This document shows positions 34,790 to 47,340 of a stretch of 64,000 nt of DNA, piece after piece. The stretch is from assembly GCA_933207985.1 (NCBI GenBank), contig OW240912.1, forward strand, positions 252,760,960-252,824,959, in the 5' to 3' direction. The notes beneath the pieces were generated by a model, which worked only from the letters and a program-made list of their open reading frames with translations, was not told the DNA's origin and did no database searches. This stretch comes from Pelobates cultripes (Eukaryota; Chordata; Amphibia; Anura; Pelobatidae). How positions within the stretch are numbered: the stretch's first letter is position 1; every line of letters starts with the position of its first letter. Made by a program: the position numbers and the translations under genes.

Positions 34790-36150
34790 AAAATATTTCT
34801 CAAAGATCTCCCTCCCATGCCTTATCTGCTGGAGACCGTTAAGAACGCTGTGGAGATGGAGCACCAAGCCTGCCCAATGGAGCACCAGCTGCCCAAAGGT
34901 ACAAATGGCTCCCAGTCCACAGAAACGATTTAGAGCCCACATTCCCACCAGAAAGAGATGGATGGTATACCAAAGCACAGCACCAGACTCCAAGCAAGCT
35001 TGGGCTCCCATGGGTGTAGTCACCAGGAACAGCAGATCTGCTACAGACTATGAACATAGTATATGTAGGTGATGGAAGTGCACTCAATCCTTCGTCTGGA
35101 ATTCAGGGTGCTCTAGTGGATAAGTCCCAGTACCAAAGAAGGTCCAACTGAAGCATTTAAATATAAAGAATAATCCAGGCACTCCAGCATATTCCAAAAT
35201 GTAGGCAATCTTTATTGGAACAAGGAACCAAAAGGCAATGTTTCGACAAAGGCCCTAAGGGGTCAAAATGTTGCCTTTTGGTTCCTTGTTCCAATAATGA
35301 TTGCCTACATTTTGGAATATGCTGGAGTGCCCGAATTATTCTTCATATTTACAGACTATGAGCATGTGACATCGTAGTCATTGTGGATGTGCATAGAGGG
35401 AAGGCATAAACCTGAGACTGACCCAGAGGTGGACTGTATTTTGTGGCCTACTCGGGGAATCAGAGGAACCCCGGACGGCAAAGACTCAGCCTGTACCACA
35501 GCAACCATCCTGCTAGCATAGCAAGGTTCTATGTTTAAGTCTCTATTTTATATCTGTTTTACTTTTTTTTTTTTGATCCATTCCTTTTTAAGTAAATGCC
35601 TAGTACCCAGCGGCGTCACTGCTGCTGTGCTTTACTAGAACGCCTGCCAGCAGTGAATGCCGTGTCTCCTATATGCATACTAGCTCTCACTTATTCTATC
35701 ACTATTTTTACAGGCCCATGACAAGTATTTCCGTCTAGCATAATATACTTATATACAGGTCATAAGCTAATACCATTTACTCCTGTACTGTGCCCCTCTG
35801 TTTTACACTTGCCCCGGCAGGTGTTGGTCTCCTTTCCTCAAAGGAGTAAGCCTAAACTTGTATAGTTGAACATGACAGTTTGGTGGTGTGACCCAGTGGT
35901 TCTTATCACCTGAAATCCTTACACCTACATACTATCCCTCATGTTTACAAGTATTTACTGTTTATTGATGGGTAGGCTCATGTTTTAATCCTGTTTATTT
36001 CCTCTAAAAATAAATAAATGAAAAGTGCACTGTTCTTGATGCCACGATACTGTTATCAATTGTCTAAAAATCTGTTTGCACCAGCTGTTGTGGCAGTGCA
36101 AATCTGCTTGTTTAACCTTTGCACAAATAAAATAAAGAATTTAAAAAAAA
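34790..36150 (+). mobile_element. L1-type non-autonomous element, split by an insertion
   Basis: A GC-richer start (34800-35053), a middle (35362-35530), and a 3' part ending 'aaataaaataaagaatttaa' at 36125-36150, the same tail as at 21.6 kb. No ORF2 is visible. The body is interrupted at 35054-35350 by a fold-back element flanked by an 11-bp duplication. The open frames on the minus strand here have no domain. Confidence 0.5.
35054..35350. mobile_element. Fold-back element with 86-bp arms
   Basis: The arms are 35161-35246 and 35262-35349 and are reverse complements with a few mismatches around a 15-bp centre (aaaggccctaagg). acagactatga occurs directly before (35043-35053) and directly after (35351-35361), a likely target-site duplication. 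The 107 bp before the left arm belong to the insert. Shared words (ggcactccag, tttattg, gtttcgac) place it with the 45.6-kb fold-back. Confidence 0.75.
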
Positions 36151-38245
36151 CAGCTGTATCATACCATTTCAATGATAAATAGCTTTATTTTAAACAAAAT
36201 ATTGTCTTGTTTTGCTGATCCATGCATAGATTATATACTGTGCGGCTTGATCATTGTATGATTTCCCCAGTGAGTTATTTTGATTAATTTCAGTCACAAA
36301 AATATTTGTTTAGCAATTAGGAAATGAAACCACCGTTAGTTAGTAATCTATTCTGCTTCAGTTCTTTCCATGTAAGCCTTGAACTGGCCAATTTATTGTC
36401 AGCTTTGATATTTTAGTTTCCACAGTTTACTACTGGGTTAGACAAATTAGACAGTACATATATGTTTAATGGGATATCTAATGTTACCTAGAGCAAGTTA
36501 AAAGAAGTTATGTATTTCTATATTTGCTGACTCGAGAGGCTTAGAATGAGTATTATAAATGATGACTAGTATTGGTAAGAGAAAATGTTTCTGCAAAGGA
36601 AACATAATTTGTATCTCTGATGATCCAGGAGGGCCTAGTCAGCAATCAAATAATGTTTTGGTAGGTTGTAGAATACTGCTGTTGAGGATTTACATTGCAG
36701 GAAAGCATGTAAAGTCATGCTACCAGTATGTAAAGTTGATTTTCTGACATTTATTTTCTAAACTCTTATGTTTGAACAACTGTACTTTATCGGTAATTCT
36801 TAGGCATATGAGGTACAGATTACTGTATGTGCATTTGACAAAGCATTACAGTGAGTACTGGATTCATATAACCTGATCTGACTCATTCATATAACCTGAC
36901 TGATCACAAGTGTTGCAAAAATTCAGAGTGGTACCTGTGCCAAAAATGTCTCTCCGCATCAAAGTGTGTTGGGGTAGGCTGAAACCCTCATGTTGTAATG
37001 GATGATTTTAGTTTGTAAATATTTATGAAGAACATGAATAGTGGTCAAATTGAAGCAGCTGATTTCAAAGACCCTGAAACCACATGTTTTCAACTCACTT
37101 TCCTTCAAAGATCTGTTGAAGAGTCAAACTTTGATGTTGTTTATATGGGTCATGGTATTGTTTTAGTTCTGCAAAACATGATTCATCGAATTGCTTACCT
37201 TTCAATTTCATTGCTCATCCACTTCTGGAAGTGATTCATCATACCACCTCAAAATAAAGTGTGGCTGCTGCCTTAAATGCACTGGTGTTTTGAGCAATTT
37301 TAATACTTTGGGATATACTTGTTTTGTGTGTGTATTAAATGCACAGAGGCCTGTAAGTTTAGAGCCTTTTTTTCCCTAAAAAGGCTCATCTAAATGTGAG
37401 TTTCATTTACTTACCTGGATATACACATATAATTTTGTCACACGGTTGCAATTGTGTTTTGGATGTTCCTACATGTTTACATGCTGCCCTGGTATTAAGG
37501 GGTACGTTTTGCAACCTCCTTATTAGCGCTACACTCACACTTTGTGTTTCGTGGTGGCGTATATCATCTAAACACTGAGAATTACATTTGTATTTGTGAT
37601 TCTACTGTGTGATTCAAAGGAGTATCTTCAGAGTGTTTTTCAGCTGCTGTTATCTATATAAGTATTTATTCACATTAAGTGCCAATTATCACACCTGAAT
37701 GTACTTTTAATCTTCAAAACTAAAATGTGCCATTTTTTTTTGTCTTCTTATTTTTTTGCAATTATGTGGAGCCACTAGCACGTTATCCTACTTTTATTTA
37801 AATTGTCAGTCTGATTCTGACAGTGTTAACATTTAAGTGGGTCTCACCCAACCTTTTCTGCCATGTGGAGTATCACCAACATTTGCAAAGCATACTAACT
37901 TGAACTTTAAATATTTGGATGTAAGTAGAAATTAACTGCCTGTTAAGATGTAATCTATATTTAGCCAAACTCTTCCCAACCATCCCATGAATATATGTTT
38001 CTATTGCATTACACTGCTTAGCAAATACAACCCACAGTACTAATACACTAAATTTAACCCAGTATGACAAAACAGTTTTAGTTGAACTCTCTTCTGATAA
38101 AACGCATCATTTTTATTTGAAACACAGGATGCATTGCTAAAACTTTCAATTAGGGTAAAAACTATTCTAAATATTGTTTGCAATCCAGAAATTGCTATAA
38201 GAATAAAAGTTGCAATTTGCTGAATTTAAATTTTTATTTACTCAT
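36151..38245. other. Plain AT-rich intron
   Basis: No coding sequence or intact repeats were recognised. Small frames (37025-37234 and others) lack domains. Confidence 0.55.
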
Positions 38246-38794
38246 TTAACCCCTTAGTGACTTTTGTGTTTAGCTCTAATTTTCCTCTTACTCATTTACT
38301 GTACCCACACATATTATATACAGTTTTCTCCCCATTAAATGGTATTTCTAAAGATACCATTATTTTCATCATATAATTTACTATAAAAAATTATAAAATA
38401 TAATGAAAAAAATTAAAAAAACACACTTTGTCAAACTCTGACCCCCAAAATCTGTAACGCATCCACATCTGCCAAAAAACACCTGTGCTAAATAGTTTTG
38501 AAATTTTATCCTGAGTTTAGAAATGCCCAATGTTTTTTTGAAAAGTTATAGGGCCATAAGTACAAATAGCACTTTGCTGTTTCCAAACCATTTTCTTTCC
38601 CCAAATTAACCCTTCACATATATATTTTGTATATTAAGCATCAAGGCATCGCTACAATACCATTAGAGCTGCTGGAAGCGATCATGATTGCTTCCAGTGC
38701 TCTAATTCCCATAGGACATATCAGGTACATCCACGGTCTAAGCACTGTTTTTTGTTGGATGTACCTGATATGTACTTGGTACTTAAGTGGTTAA
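38246..38794. mobile_element. 549-bp TTAA MITE of a second family
   Basis: It starts TTAACCCCTTAGTGAC and ends tacttaagtggttaa: inverted repeats with TTAA at each end, distinct from the AAAGGGACACTATAG family. Near the right end is the stem 'aggtacatccac ... ggatgtacct'. It is non-coding. Confidence 0.75.
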
Positions 38795-40682
38795 ATTATG
38801 CAGAAAGATTGTCAGGGCAGGGATTTTACGTAATCCCTGGCCTTGCAATATATTTTGGAAAGAAAGGAAGAGCAAAAATTTACATTTTCTAACATACTGA
38901 ATGCATGACAAAAATAGAATAAAATGGCTAAATTCAAGCAAAATTATGAATGTGTGTTTCCATAATGTTCTCATTCTTTAAATGCAGTTTCTAAGATTAA
39001 AAAAATGCATTGTAGATTGTAAATACAGCATGTCTTGTACTACTACCCAAGTTAATAGAGGTGGCATAATTTACATTATCTCTGAACAAGACTGACAAAT
39101 TGGTTGCAGTTTTGAATAAACAAAGGGATTTTCTCACCTGTATATAAAAGTAGTCAAGTGGGGTTTGTGTTATAATTTAGCTTTTAAATGTAATACATAT
39201 GTTTTGGGTAATGAGAGTATAATTCCAACAATACTGAGTGTCCATTATGTCTATATCTTTACTACAGTATTCCAAAATATCAATAAACTGTTGTTTCTTA
39301 GAAGATATATGAAGAGTTTGGTGGTAATATTTTCATTATTAGATTTACAGAAACTGAAGTGTCTAGTTATGTTTAGCTTAGTATGTAATGATTTAAGAGG
39401 GTAATTTCAAACTCATTAGTCTTTTGCAAACAACATTTCAGACACTCATTAATATTTTCTTAATGAATCAATATTACAATTTCTAATGACTAATCTCTAG
39501 ATTACTCTGCCCAAGGTGTCACTCGTAAACCTCATTTAGAGTCACACTACTGTTAAGGTAGTGCATGACTACAAATTAAATTTTTATTTAAAACAGTCCA
39601 AAAATACTCTCTGCACTGTATACAAAAGATTCAAGATCTCTGTATACCACACAGCAGAGCAGTACAGACACATTCCCTCATAATTTTTCACCCATCATTG
39701 CTTTCAAATATACAGCAATTATGAAAATACTACACACAGTGAAGCTTTCACTTTTCTGAAATATGCTTTGGCATAAGAAGCTAATGAGTGTTATGGAGAC
39801 ATTTACATTCATGTAAATGTTTATTCATCTTTTTATCTAATGCTATATAGTATAGATCACTCAGCTGATTAGGAAGTAACAATGTGAGACATAAGGTAGT
39901 AAGGTATTGCAAGATGGAGCATATGCCTCATTCTATCTTAAAAAAATTAGCATGGATATTTTATCAGCATCTATCAGGCAATGTATTATGTTATTTGAGG
40001 GTAGTTACAGTATGAAGTAACTATTCTAAATTACAATTGCAAATGTAGCTGTAAAGATAAGTTTGATAAGGTTGACTGCCAATTAGCGGTAAGTGTCAGT
40101 TATAATTGTTGTCTGACCAATAGTGTTTTGATATTTAAGGTATTGAAAAAATATGGGGCAGATTTGAAGATTTACAGCAAATTCCCAAACTGAATTCTTT
40201 ACCCATGACAAAACTAAAAAGGGAAGTCATCTCAACAATAGTAACAGTATACACCACACGTAAACATACTGCAACACTGAACAGTGGTCTTAAATTAAAG
40301 CTCAGTGACAGTAGACAGCTACTTCAGAATAATACCTGAGGCTGTACAAATGTATAAATAAAGCACAGTTGAATCTGTACTTTTCTGATCTAATTTCAAC
40401 AAAAACTTTATGTTGTGAACTTTACAGAGCTGAAATTTATAGCAGGGTTACCATTCAGAATCCTCTTGTACATAACTCAGTACAAGCAGAAAACCCTATG
40501 CCATTGCAAGATGAGATATGATCTAAAGTTACATCATCATTCATTATTTTGTCTGTTTCCAGATGGGCTTTTATTATAAGAAAGAAAAGTCTTACTTTAA
40601 ATAAGCTTATCTGTTACCAACTCTTAAACATGTTTGGGGATTCATAATAGTACTAGAGCATTTTGTGGGAGTTATCAAGACT
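38795..40682. other. Plain AT-rich intron
   Basis: No recognisable gene or repeat. Confidence 0.55.
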
Positions 40683-40996
40683 CGGCAAGTATTGTAACGT
40701 CTAAAGAATATTAATTGCTTATGGTGCAAATGTTTAGTTATATTTTTTCATACACACTACTACACAAATTCATTAACACCAGGATGATATAAATGCACAG
40801 AATAACTTATGCATCCTGAATATTTTTTCTCAAAAAATATGGTGTAATATGACATGCATGACCTGCATTTACTTCATCCTGGTGATGATGAATTTGTTTA
40901 GTAGTGTGCATGAAGGAGAATTATAATTTGAAAAATTATTACTAAACATTTGCACCATAAGCAATTAATATTCTTTACATGTTACATTACTTGCCG
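40683..40996. mobile_element. Palindromic MITE with long inverted arms
   Basis: 'cggcaagtattgtaac' at 40683 is the complement of 'gttacattacttgccg' at 40981-40996. The inverted match continues through 'gaatattaattgcttatggt' and 'gcaaatgtttagt', and reappears near the centre ('acactactacacaaattcat' and 'atgaatttgtttagtagtgt'). The arms are about 120 bp. No ORF. Confidence 0.8.
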
Positions 40997-41369
40997 TATA
41001 TATATATATATATACAGTATCTCACAAAAGTGAGTATACCCCTCACATTTTAGTAAATATTTTATATATTTTCATGTGACACCACTGAAGAAATGACACT
41101 CTGCTACAATGTAAAGTAGTAAGCCAGAGCCTGTATAACCGTATTTGCTGTCCCCTCAAAATAACTCAACACACAGCCCTTAATGTCTAAACCGTTGGCA
41201 ACAAAAGTGAGTACACCCCTAAGTGGAAATGTCCAAATTGGTCCCAAAGTGTCAATATTTTGTGTGACCACCATTATTTTCCAGCACTGCCTTAACTCAC
41301 ATGGGCATGGAGTTCACCAGAGCTTAACAGGTTGCCACTGGAGTCCTCTTCAACTACTCCATGACGACT

Positions 41370-41878
41370 GTGAAGAAACTACCCCTGTTATTTGGGTACT
41401 TTCATTTTTTCTGTTCAGTAGATAAAACTACTGAACACAGACCACCCCTCTGGCTCATTTACTTCAAAGACATCTGCTTCCTTTCACTAACCAGCCAGGA
41501 TAGCGATATTCGGTAGTTTTGTTCCCACGAACTAGGGGAACAAACGCTGCCAGGAGGTACTGTTTGTGGATTTGTTTGTTTTACAGACTTCCCAAAATAG
41601 ACCGACTGCACAACCTAAACTCATGTAACTATTTCTGGGCAGAAGCCTTGTGTGCGGTCAGTCAAACTAAGACCTCCATGAAACTCTGGAACCCCTGAAC
41701 TGATCTGGGTGATTTTTGGATATGTTGGTCACCCAGATTAGGGCTATCAGGGAATGTAACAGTTACGGGGATATTATGTGTTTTTGGGGTACGTTTGGGG
41801 TCTTGTAAATGTGTTTTTTTCTGCCTGGAGATATTTGAGTTAATACAGTATCTGACTCAATTATTTCCCAGGCAGAGA
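41370..41878. other. Foreign ~510-bp block inside the Tc1 copy
   Basis: Tc1 text runs to 'ctactccatgacgact' and returns at 'ggaggtgtgttttgggcc'. Between them is sequence with no Tc1 similarity, including a small stem (tgttcagtag ... ctactgaaca at about 41411-41437) and a G-rich part (acggggatattatgtg). The transposase DNA that should lie here is absent, so this is a replacement rather than a simple insertion. Origin unknown. Confidence 0.65.
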
Positions 41879-42609
41879 GGAGGGAGGTGTGTTTTGGGCC
41901 ATTATCATGTTGGAATACTGCCCTACAGCCCAGTCTCTGAACGGAGGGGAACATGCGCTGCTTCAGTATGTCATAGTACATGTTGGCATTCATTGTTCCC
42001 TCAATCTTTCCCAGGGTCGGCAGCACTCATGTAGGCCCAGACCATGACACTCCCACCACCATGCTTGACTGTAGGCAAGACACACTTGTCTCTGTACCCC
42101 TCACCTGGTTGCCACCACACACACTTGACACCATCTTTGGTCTCATCAGACCACAGGGCATGGTTCCAGTAATCCATGTCCTTAGTCTGCTTGTCTTCAG
42201 CAAACTGTTTGCAGACTTTCTTGTGCATCATCTTTAGAAGAGGCTTCCTTCTGGGACGAGAGCCATGCAGACCAATCTGATGCAGTGTACGATGTATGGT
42301 CTGAGCACTGACAGGCTAACCATCCAGCCCTTCAACCTCTACAGCAATGCTGGCAGCACTCATACATCTATTTTCCAAAGACAACCTCTGGATATGACGC
42401 TGAGCATGTGCACTCAATTTCTTTGGTCGACCATGGCGAGGCCTGTTCTGAGTGGCACCTGTCCTGTGAAACTGCTGTATGATCTTGCCCACCATGCTGC
42501 AGCTCAGTTTCAGGGTCTTGGCAATCTTCCTATAGCCTAAGCCATCTTTATGTAGAGCAACAATTAATTTGTTCAGGTCCTCAGAGAGTTCTTTGCCATG
42601 AGGTGTCAT
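41879..42609 (-). pseudogene. Tc1 transposase, broken and missing its end
   Basis: The ATG at 42609 begins MTPHGKELSEDLNKLIVALH. The paired helix-turn-helix DNA-binding domain follows (GYRKIAKTLKLSCSMVGKII) with the GRPKKLSA hook. A stop at 42316 interrupts it. The catalytic part follows in other frames: WNHALWSDETKDG (first Asp) at about 42001-42231 and AVFQHDNGPKHTS (second Asp) at about 41880-41930. The Glu of the DDE triad and the C-terminus are missing, because the sequence switches to unrelated DNA at about 41878. Tc1 transposase cuts and pastes the element at TA sites. This copy cannot work. Confidence 0.85.
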
Positions 42610-42970
42610 GTTGAACTTCCAGTGACTAGTATAAGAGAGTGTGAGAGCAATAACACCAATTTTAACACACCTGTTCCCCATTCACACCTGAGACCTTGCA
42701 ACACTATGACACCGGGGAGGGAAAATGGCTAATTGGGCCCTGTTTGGTAATTTCCACTTAGGGGTGTACTCACTTTTGTTGCCAACGATTTAGACATGAA
42801 TGGCTGTGTGTTGAGTTATTTTGAGGGGACAGCAAATTTACACTGTTATACAGGCTGTGCACTTACTACGTTACATTGTAGCAGAGTGTAATTTCTTCAG
42901 TGTTGTCACATGAAAAGATATAATAAAATATTTACAAAAATGTGAGGGGTGTACTCACTTTTGTGAGATA

Positions 42971-42971
<1 letters not shown>

Positions 42972-43030
<59 letters not shown>
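42972..43030. repeat. TA microsatellite
   Basis: (TA)n of about 58 bases directly right of the Tc1 element. The shorter run at 40997-41014 on the left is its other half, separated by the insertion. Confidence 0.92.
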
Positions 43031-43033
<3 letters not shown>

Positions 43034-43034
43034 T

Positions 43035-43680
43035 AAACAAGGTCTATCCAGAGAGTATACAGCCATGTAATATGAAAATAGAGACATTTATTGAAGAATG
43101 TCTCTTCCACTGTTCAAAATACACTGCTAAAGTCTTTGTTGGAATCGCCATCAGCTACCTCGTCGTATTTTACTAAATCTTATTGATGTTCTGAAATTTC
43201 TTCTCTTTCAAAGTTGATTTTAGTTTTGGGAAAAGCCAAATTACAGGACACCAAATCTGGGTTATAAGTGGGCTTAATCATCTGGGTTATTTAATGTCAG
43301 GCCAAAAAACTCTGCATGAGACGTGATGCATGGGTGGATCATTGTCGTGATGTAACTGCCAATCACCATTTGCCCATAGCTATGCTGTTTTCGTCTTGTT
43401 GCATCTCTCAACCGATGAATAACATTGAGGTAGTACTCCTTGTTAATTGTTTGGCCTGGAGGAGCTTACTCGTGATTGACAACACATTACCAATCAAAAA
43501 ACACAGTTAACATGGTCTTGATCATTGCAGCCCATCATCATCATACCAACTTCAGGAAATGGCTTCATTAAACATTATCATGTGTTCTGCTTGTTGCAAG
43601 CCTTCCAAAACGTGAATCAGTTTCATCCATGCCAGGCTAACCTGCCTGAAATTTAGTCAGAACAGCCCCCTTACTGGGTG
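43035..43680 (-). pseudogene. mariner-type transposase remnant
   Basis: Translated on the minus strand with stops ignored, the segment shows APPGQTINKEYYLNVIHRLR, then HHDN-like and IHPCITSH (decayed catalytic block). Further on come FPKLKSTLKEKKFQN and YFEQWKRHSSI, the order found in mariner transposases (PPGQTVN, HHDNAPAH, YSPDLAPCDFxLFP, CxxWxKC). Many stops and small deletions leave no frame. 'gagagtatacagccatgtaa' near 43051 may be the degraded 3' end. It differs from the Tc1 elements, so this is a second Tc1/mariner lineage. Confidence 0.7.
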
Positions 43681-45564
43681 GGTATGACACCTATTGGTCA
43701 GAGCAAATGACATAATCTCATCACTGACCCAACCCCATTACCCTCTTCTTCTGACATACTGCCTCTGGGGATGCAAGTTTTAGGGGGCATGTGGTTGTTT
43801 TACTTTTTCTTCTAAGTGTCTAGTTAAATTAAATTGTTGCGCCTTATATTTTGAAAAATATGGTGATTACTATTAATATTGTATGGCAAGTTCTACAGCT
43901 CAAATGGTGAAGTGGAATTCTACTCCCTATTTGGCTCTTTGCAAGAATTGTGCAATTTCTCACTTCTCACAGTTTAGAACATGTATGGAACTTTTCTAAG
44001 ATGGGAGAGTACATATTTATTGATTTTTGTATGTTAGTAAAAAAGTTTATTTTTTATTTTGTATGCATATCTGTCTCAATTATCTGTAGATGCCTAAACA
44101 CTGGGACCAGTGAACTTGTACGTCCTCTATGTCACATATATTTAAGGTACATGCAGGATGTTGGGGATTTTGTAAATAGTAGTTCAAGGGCACTTGTGCC
44201 AAGGGGTCTGAAATCCTCTGGTAATAGACTTGGGGGTTATGGGTGTTAACGTGTTTGTCCATTGGTTTCTTAATCCAGAAACCATGAAGTATTTTTGTTT
44301 TGTTTTGTTTTATTCACTCTTATGAAACTTACTTTGAAAAAATCAACTGGAAAAAAAATTAGTCAGTATCCAATCTGCATGAAAAGTGTTACCCAGCTCA
44401 GTTCAAGCTAACTCAGTGCAGCAAGTTTTCAAGTTCAGTGATACATTGGTTACATTTTTTCTCAAACATTAATATTCATGACTATATTCATGACAATTCA
44501 TAACCTTTTTGAACCAACATCAAACCACTTTTGTCAGCTTATATTCCTTTACATTTAGTTAACAAAAGTACAGTTTTTGAAAACACACCCTAAGAGATGA
44601 AGGGTTCCAGCAAAGAAGTAGATTTTTTGTTGCTGCAGGGCAAACAGCTAAACCATCCTACAATATCTTGGCATAAATAAGGCACTGAGATATCATACAG
44701 CTACATTTCCACTCATATCTGAGTTTCATATTTTTGTCGGTGTGTATTCACTAGTAACAGAATCTGTCCCTTGAAGCACAAATTGATTGATGAAAGAATT
44801 CCTGCAGTTTTTCAGCACAGAACATACATTTATAAAAAAACAAAAGATAATAAAAAATACAGCAATGAAAATAAAATTTACAGCAATATGCGCCCAATAT
44901 ATTGAAGGCCTATGTGAAATTAGTTGTAAAAATATCTAAAAATGTATATTGATACATATACCAACACAGATGATATATCTGAATTTTGAAATGCTAATAA
45001 AAGCGCTTTGCATTGCTTTTTAATATTTTGTGATATTGCTAGATTATAATACTTTATTATGAGAGGGTTGCGTTTATGTAATTTCACTGCACTGCTTACA
45101 CTGCATGTCCAAACTGATTCTGACAAGTGACATAGACTTGAAAATGTAGTCTACATATATTTTCCATTTTAACTAGCACACCAATTTCATGTGTACTATA
45201 CCAAAACATCCTCGCTTTCAATTTGTTTTTTCTTGATTTGACAGAAACATTTTTACAACTGTACAATTGCACTATCTGGATAATTTAATGTGTCAAAATT
45301 GTATTTTGAGTTGTATAGATTTGAAATGAAACTTTGTCTTCATGTCCTTTCTTTAGTTATTCATTGGTACAAATGAGTACAGTTAATTTTGGTCTGATCA
45401 CCATACATTTAAAATGTAACATTTACATTTATTTCATTTTGTTCTCATTTGGGTTTATACTTTCTATGATCTGAAAAATGCAAATTTTAAGTTTGGTATT
45501 TTTATATTTAAAAATAATAAAATGCATATGTACACAACGTCCATAGTCAACTTCTAGAGGTAGT
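43681..45564. other. Plain AT-rich intron
   Basis: No coding sequence or structured repeat was recognised. Confidence 0.5.
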
Positions 45565-45803
45565 ATACATACAAAAATGGTTCAGGCACTCCAAGGTTCC
45601 GAATGGCAAATTTATTAAAGCCCAAAGCAACATTTCAAACTTACGGTCTTTGTCAAGCTTGACAAAGATCGAAAGGTCGAAACGTTGCTTTGGGCTTCAA
45701 TAAATTTGCATTCTAAAAAGACCGTAAGGTCGAAACATTGCTTTAGGCTTCAATAAATTTGCCATTCTGAACCTAGGAGTGCCTGAACCATGTTTGTATG
45801 TTA
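45565..45803. mobile_element. Fold-back element with a duplicated right arm
   Basis: Left arm 45565-45660 (tacatacaaaaatggttcag ... cttacggtctttgtcaagc). The first right arm, 45661-45712, pairs with its inner half. A second version, 45716-45803, repeats 'ggtcgaaacattgcttt' and carries on through 'aggagtgcctgaaccatg' to complete the outer half. So the right side holds two partial arms. Confidence 0.75.
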
Positions 45804-46739
45804 TACTATTGCCACTGGAACCTGGTGCTTGGTTCTGGTTCAGTTGCACCCTGGCTCAGATTGATGGGATTGAGTACAGTTCTTTATGTTTGTTTGGAAA
45901 TAACTTCTACAGGTAGACAGTTTGATTTAAATTAAAAATATTTTTTTAATAAAAGTTTACTAATATGCATATTTTGAACCTTGTATAATTGCTGGTAAGA
46001 TCCTGAAAACAAGGCATCTATATCTTATACGGTACAATTGTAATGCCTGGAACTCCTTTATCAAAAAAAAAAAAGACAAAAAAAAAACAATATGGAAAAG
46101 ACCTACCACAGAATATTGTTGTAAACCTCTAGAACATTTCAGAGGAAAAATGGACAATGCAGTTATCTGACACAAGAGAAGCAAAGCTTGTGTTTTCTTA
46201 TTAATTCTCTTTGTCAGTGCTATTTTGATTTTTCAACAATCACTTGGACAACATCATCGTACCAACTTCAGGAAATGGCTGTTGAGCTTGGAAATGGTAC
46301 ATGAAAATACTAGAATATCTGAACTTCTATAGTGTCTGTGAAATTAAGTTTGTGGGTAAGATTTAATATTTAAATAACCTCACATATATTATCATAAAGG
46401 CACTCTGTGTAGTTATATATGGTTCAATACATTTTAGGTAAATATTCATTACCATATACCTATCTTTATTTTTTCAACTTTCTTCTAGCAGTTTTCAGGT
46501 GACAGAATACCAATCTGATTGGATATGTTGTGTAGCAAAATTGTTTAGATCATGGTTTTCCAAATTCTGGCCCTCCAGATGTTGCTGAAATACAACTCCC
46601 ATGATTATCTTGCTATCTATTTCATTTAAAGAATCAAGGGAATTGTAAGTAGATGAAAAAAACAACTAATGAGGTCAGATGTCTCACTATAAATAGGGGG
46701 GCACAGTACCCCACCGGAATTACCTCTAAATTAAAAAAA

Positions 46740-47340
46740 TCATCTTACTCGTAATAATCTTTATTGCAAAACCGACATACAAAGCTAAAGAAGTATAATA
46801 AAAAGTAAAATGTGATAATCAATAACAATTAAAAAGGAGAGGACACCTAGATAGCTCAGTATGGAATATAGTAAGAATTGGAATATTGTTTCAAAGTGAG
46901 CTAGTAGATTATTAGTTAGATTATATCCTGAAATAATATGTAGCAAGATATCAAAGTGTCTCATTCAAGTAAACAAGATATAGTTGAAGGGAAAGAGAAA
47001 CACTACACAGTTGAACCTTTCCACCTATACGGTGGCCACAGATAAAAGGGGGTGGAGTTAAATTAGAAGATGAAGTTTAAAGTCTGTGGTTTATAATAAA
47101 AAAATCCTGAGGCTAGATTCAACCCCAATGCTGGTATTAAATAGAGTAGAATAAGCTAGAATAAACCCTTTAGGTACCCTAGGTACGATCACTAAGCCTG
47201 TGGTTTGTGTTAGGAAAGTCATGAGGCTATATTCAACCCCAATACTAATGCTGAATAAGTTAAAGTTATCCCTTTTGACGCCCTAGGTACTGTCATTAAG
47301 GAAAAGTCCTAAAGTTAAACCATATTTTAGGGTTCTGCCT
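46740..47340. repeat. Repeat block with a diverged ~115-bp duplication
   Basis: 'ctgtggtttataataaaaaa...tgaggctagattcaacccca' (about 47082) recurs as 'ctgtggtttgtgttagg...tgaggctatattcaacccca' (about 47200), and each is followed by 'gccctaggtac' or 'taccctaggtac'. The rest of the block is AT-rich and unrecognised. Confidence 0.55.

Larger units (their letters stand above)
41013..42975 (-). mobile_element. Tc1-like transposon in a TA repeat, with replaced segment
   Basis: The ends are inverted repeats: 'cagtatctcacaaaagtgag' at 41015 and its complement ending at 42973, continuing into matching 'tatacccctcacatttt'. The flanks on both sides are (TA)n, as expected for Tc1's TA target. The transposase gene is on the minus strand and broken. 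About 41370-41878 is foreign sequence in place of the 3' third of the gene. The length, 1.96 kb, exceeds the usual ~1.6 kb for that reason. Confidence 0.88.

Noticed and set aside
41763..42681. Three separate minus-strand genes
   Set aside because: They are pieces of one Tc1 transposase separated by a stop and frameshifts.
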